The position numbers were made by a program, and so were the translations under genes. DNA of 6,172 nucleotides from contig JAFDDS010000052.1 of assembly GCA_019310745.1 (NCBI GenBank), forward strand, positions 1-6,172, in the 5' to 3' direction. Below, in pieces: positions 5,741 to 6,172 of this stretch; the first letter of the stretch is position 1; each line of letters opens with the position of its first letter. The notes below the pieces were generated by a model that saw nothing but the letters and a program-made list of their open reading frames with translations, was not told the DNA's origin and ran no database searches. This DNA comes from Deltaproteobacteria bacterium. GTDB lineage: Bacteria > Desulfobacterota > DSM-4660 > Desulfatiglandales > B25-G16.

Positions 5741-6172
5741 ATGAATTTTGAATTATCTGAAGAACTGCAAATGCTTAAGGATATGGTTCGTAATTTTGTA
5801 GACGAGAAAATTTCTCCATTTGCAGATGAATGGGAAGAAAACCACCATTTCCCATACGAAGAGGCTATTAAACCGATGGGTGAGTTGGGTTTTTTCGGCA
5901 CAGTTATCCCTGAGGAATACGGGGGAAATAATACTCACTGAGGAAATTGCCCGTGGTTGTAGTGCATTAAGGGTTCAGGTTAATATGCAGACAACAGGCA
6001 ATGCCTTCACCATCCACCATTATGGCAGTGAGGAGGTAAAAAGGAAATATATTCCCAAGCTGGTGAGTGCCGAGTATGTAGGGGCATTCGCAATGACAGA
6101 GCCTAACGCCGGATCTGATGTTATGTCTATGAAATCAACTGCCGAGGACAAGGGAGATCACTGGCTCTTAAA
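5741..6172 (+). pseudogene. Acyl-CoA dehydrogenase, glutaryl-CoA dehydrogenase-like, frameshifted; 3' end outside window
   Basis: FAD-dependent acyl-CoA dehydrogenases form the alpha-beta double bond of acyl-CoA thioesters. The start is clear: an AAGGAGGT (5725-5732) eight bases before the ATG. The first frame encodes the N-terminal helical domain, starting MNFELSEELQMLKDMVRNFV and reaching IPEEYGGNN, then stops at TGA 5939-5941 after 66 codons. Homology resumes at once in another frame from about 5931 (ILTEEIARGCSALRVQVNMQ) and stays open to the window end. It includes the middle-domain FAD motif AFAMTEPNAGSDV (encoded near 6087-6122). From memory, relatives have about eight residues like DMGWLAAM between GGN and ILTEE. 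Their absence with one base left over fits a net 23-nt deletion. This may be a true inactivating mutation or an assembly error. The glutaryl-CoA specificity is uncertain; the family is not. Confidence 0.8.

Overview
The window reads as chromosomal DNA from an AT-rich, Gram-negative bacterium. It carries a conserved housekeeping cluster for ribosome, RNase P, membrane-protein insertion and tRNA modification. The YidC has a large periplasmic domain after its first membrane segment, which is the outer-membrane-bacterium form, yet it sits beside jag (khpB), a gene best known from Firmicutes and also found in Desulfobacterota and related phyla. Together with an acyl-CoA dehydrogenase that I remember as most like the Geobacter/Desulfobacterota glutaryl-CoA type, this suggests an anaerobic Desulfobacterota-like lineage. 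That assignment is inference from remembered family features, not a database search.

Layout: (1) 1-567, minus strand, the N-terminal 189 codons of mreB, running off the left edge. (2) 568-726, a divergent intergenic region with candidate back-to-back promoters whose -35 boxes overlap. (3) 727-1492, plus strand, rpmH, rnpA and yidD, the last two overlapping by 20 nt. (4) 1493-1731, a gap holding a compact GC-rich element bounded by a 12-bp imperfect inverted repeat, then a very good promoter with an inverted repeat across its -35. (5) 1732-5465, yidC, jag and mnmE, closely spaced (17 and 21 nt) and probably cotranscribed. (6) 5466-5740, an AT-rich gap with a candidate promoter, a long A/T-stem inverted repeat, a 16-bp palindrome and a perfect Shine-Dalgarno. 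(7) 5741-6172, the start of an acyl-CoA dehydrogenase gene that is frameshifted after codon 64 and runs off the right edge.

How the genes fit together: RnpA is the protein subunit of RNase P, L34 is a 50S protein, YidD and YidC act in membrane-protein insertion, Jag/KhpB is an RNA-binding partner often encoded beside yidC, and MnmE modifies wobble uridines of tRNAs. This rpmH-rnpA-yidD-yidC-(jag)-mnmE order is widely conserved. What is unusual is the flanks: mreB stands where dnaA is common, and an acyl-CoA dehydrogenase stands where mnmG, rsmG or parAB often follow.

No clear new multi-gene system is visible. The best candidates for undescribed biology are the structured or MITE-like element at 1493-1597, the palindromic candidate operators ahead of yidC and the dehydrogenase, and the broken dehydrogenase reading frame.
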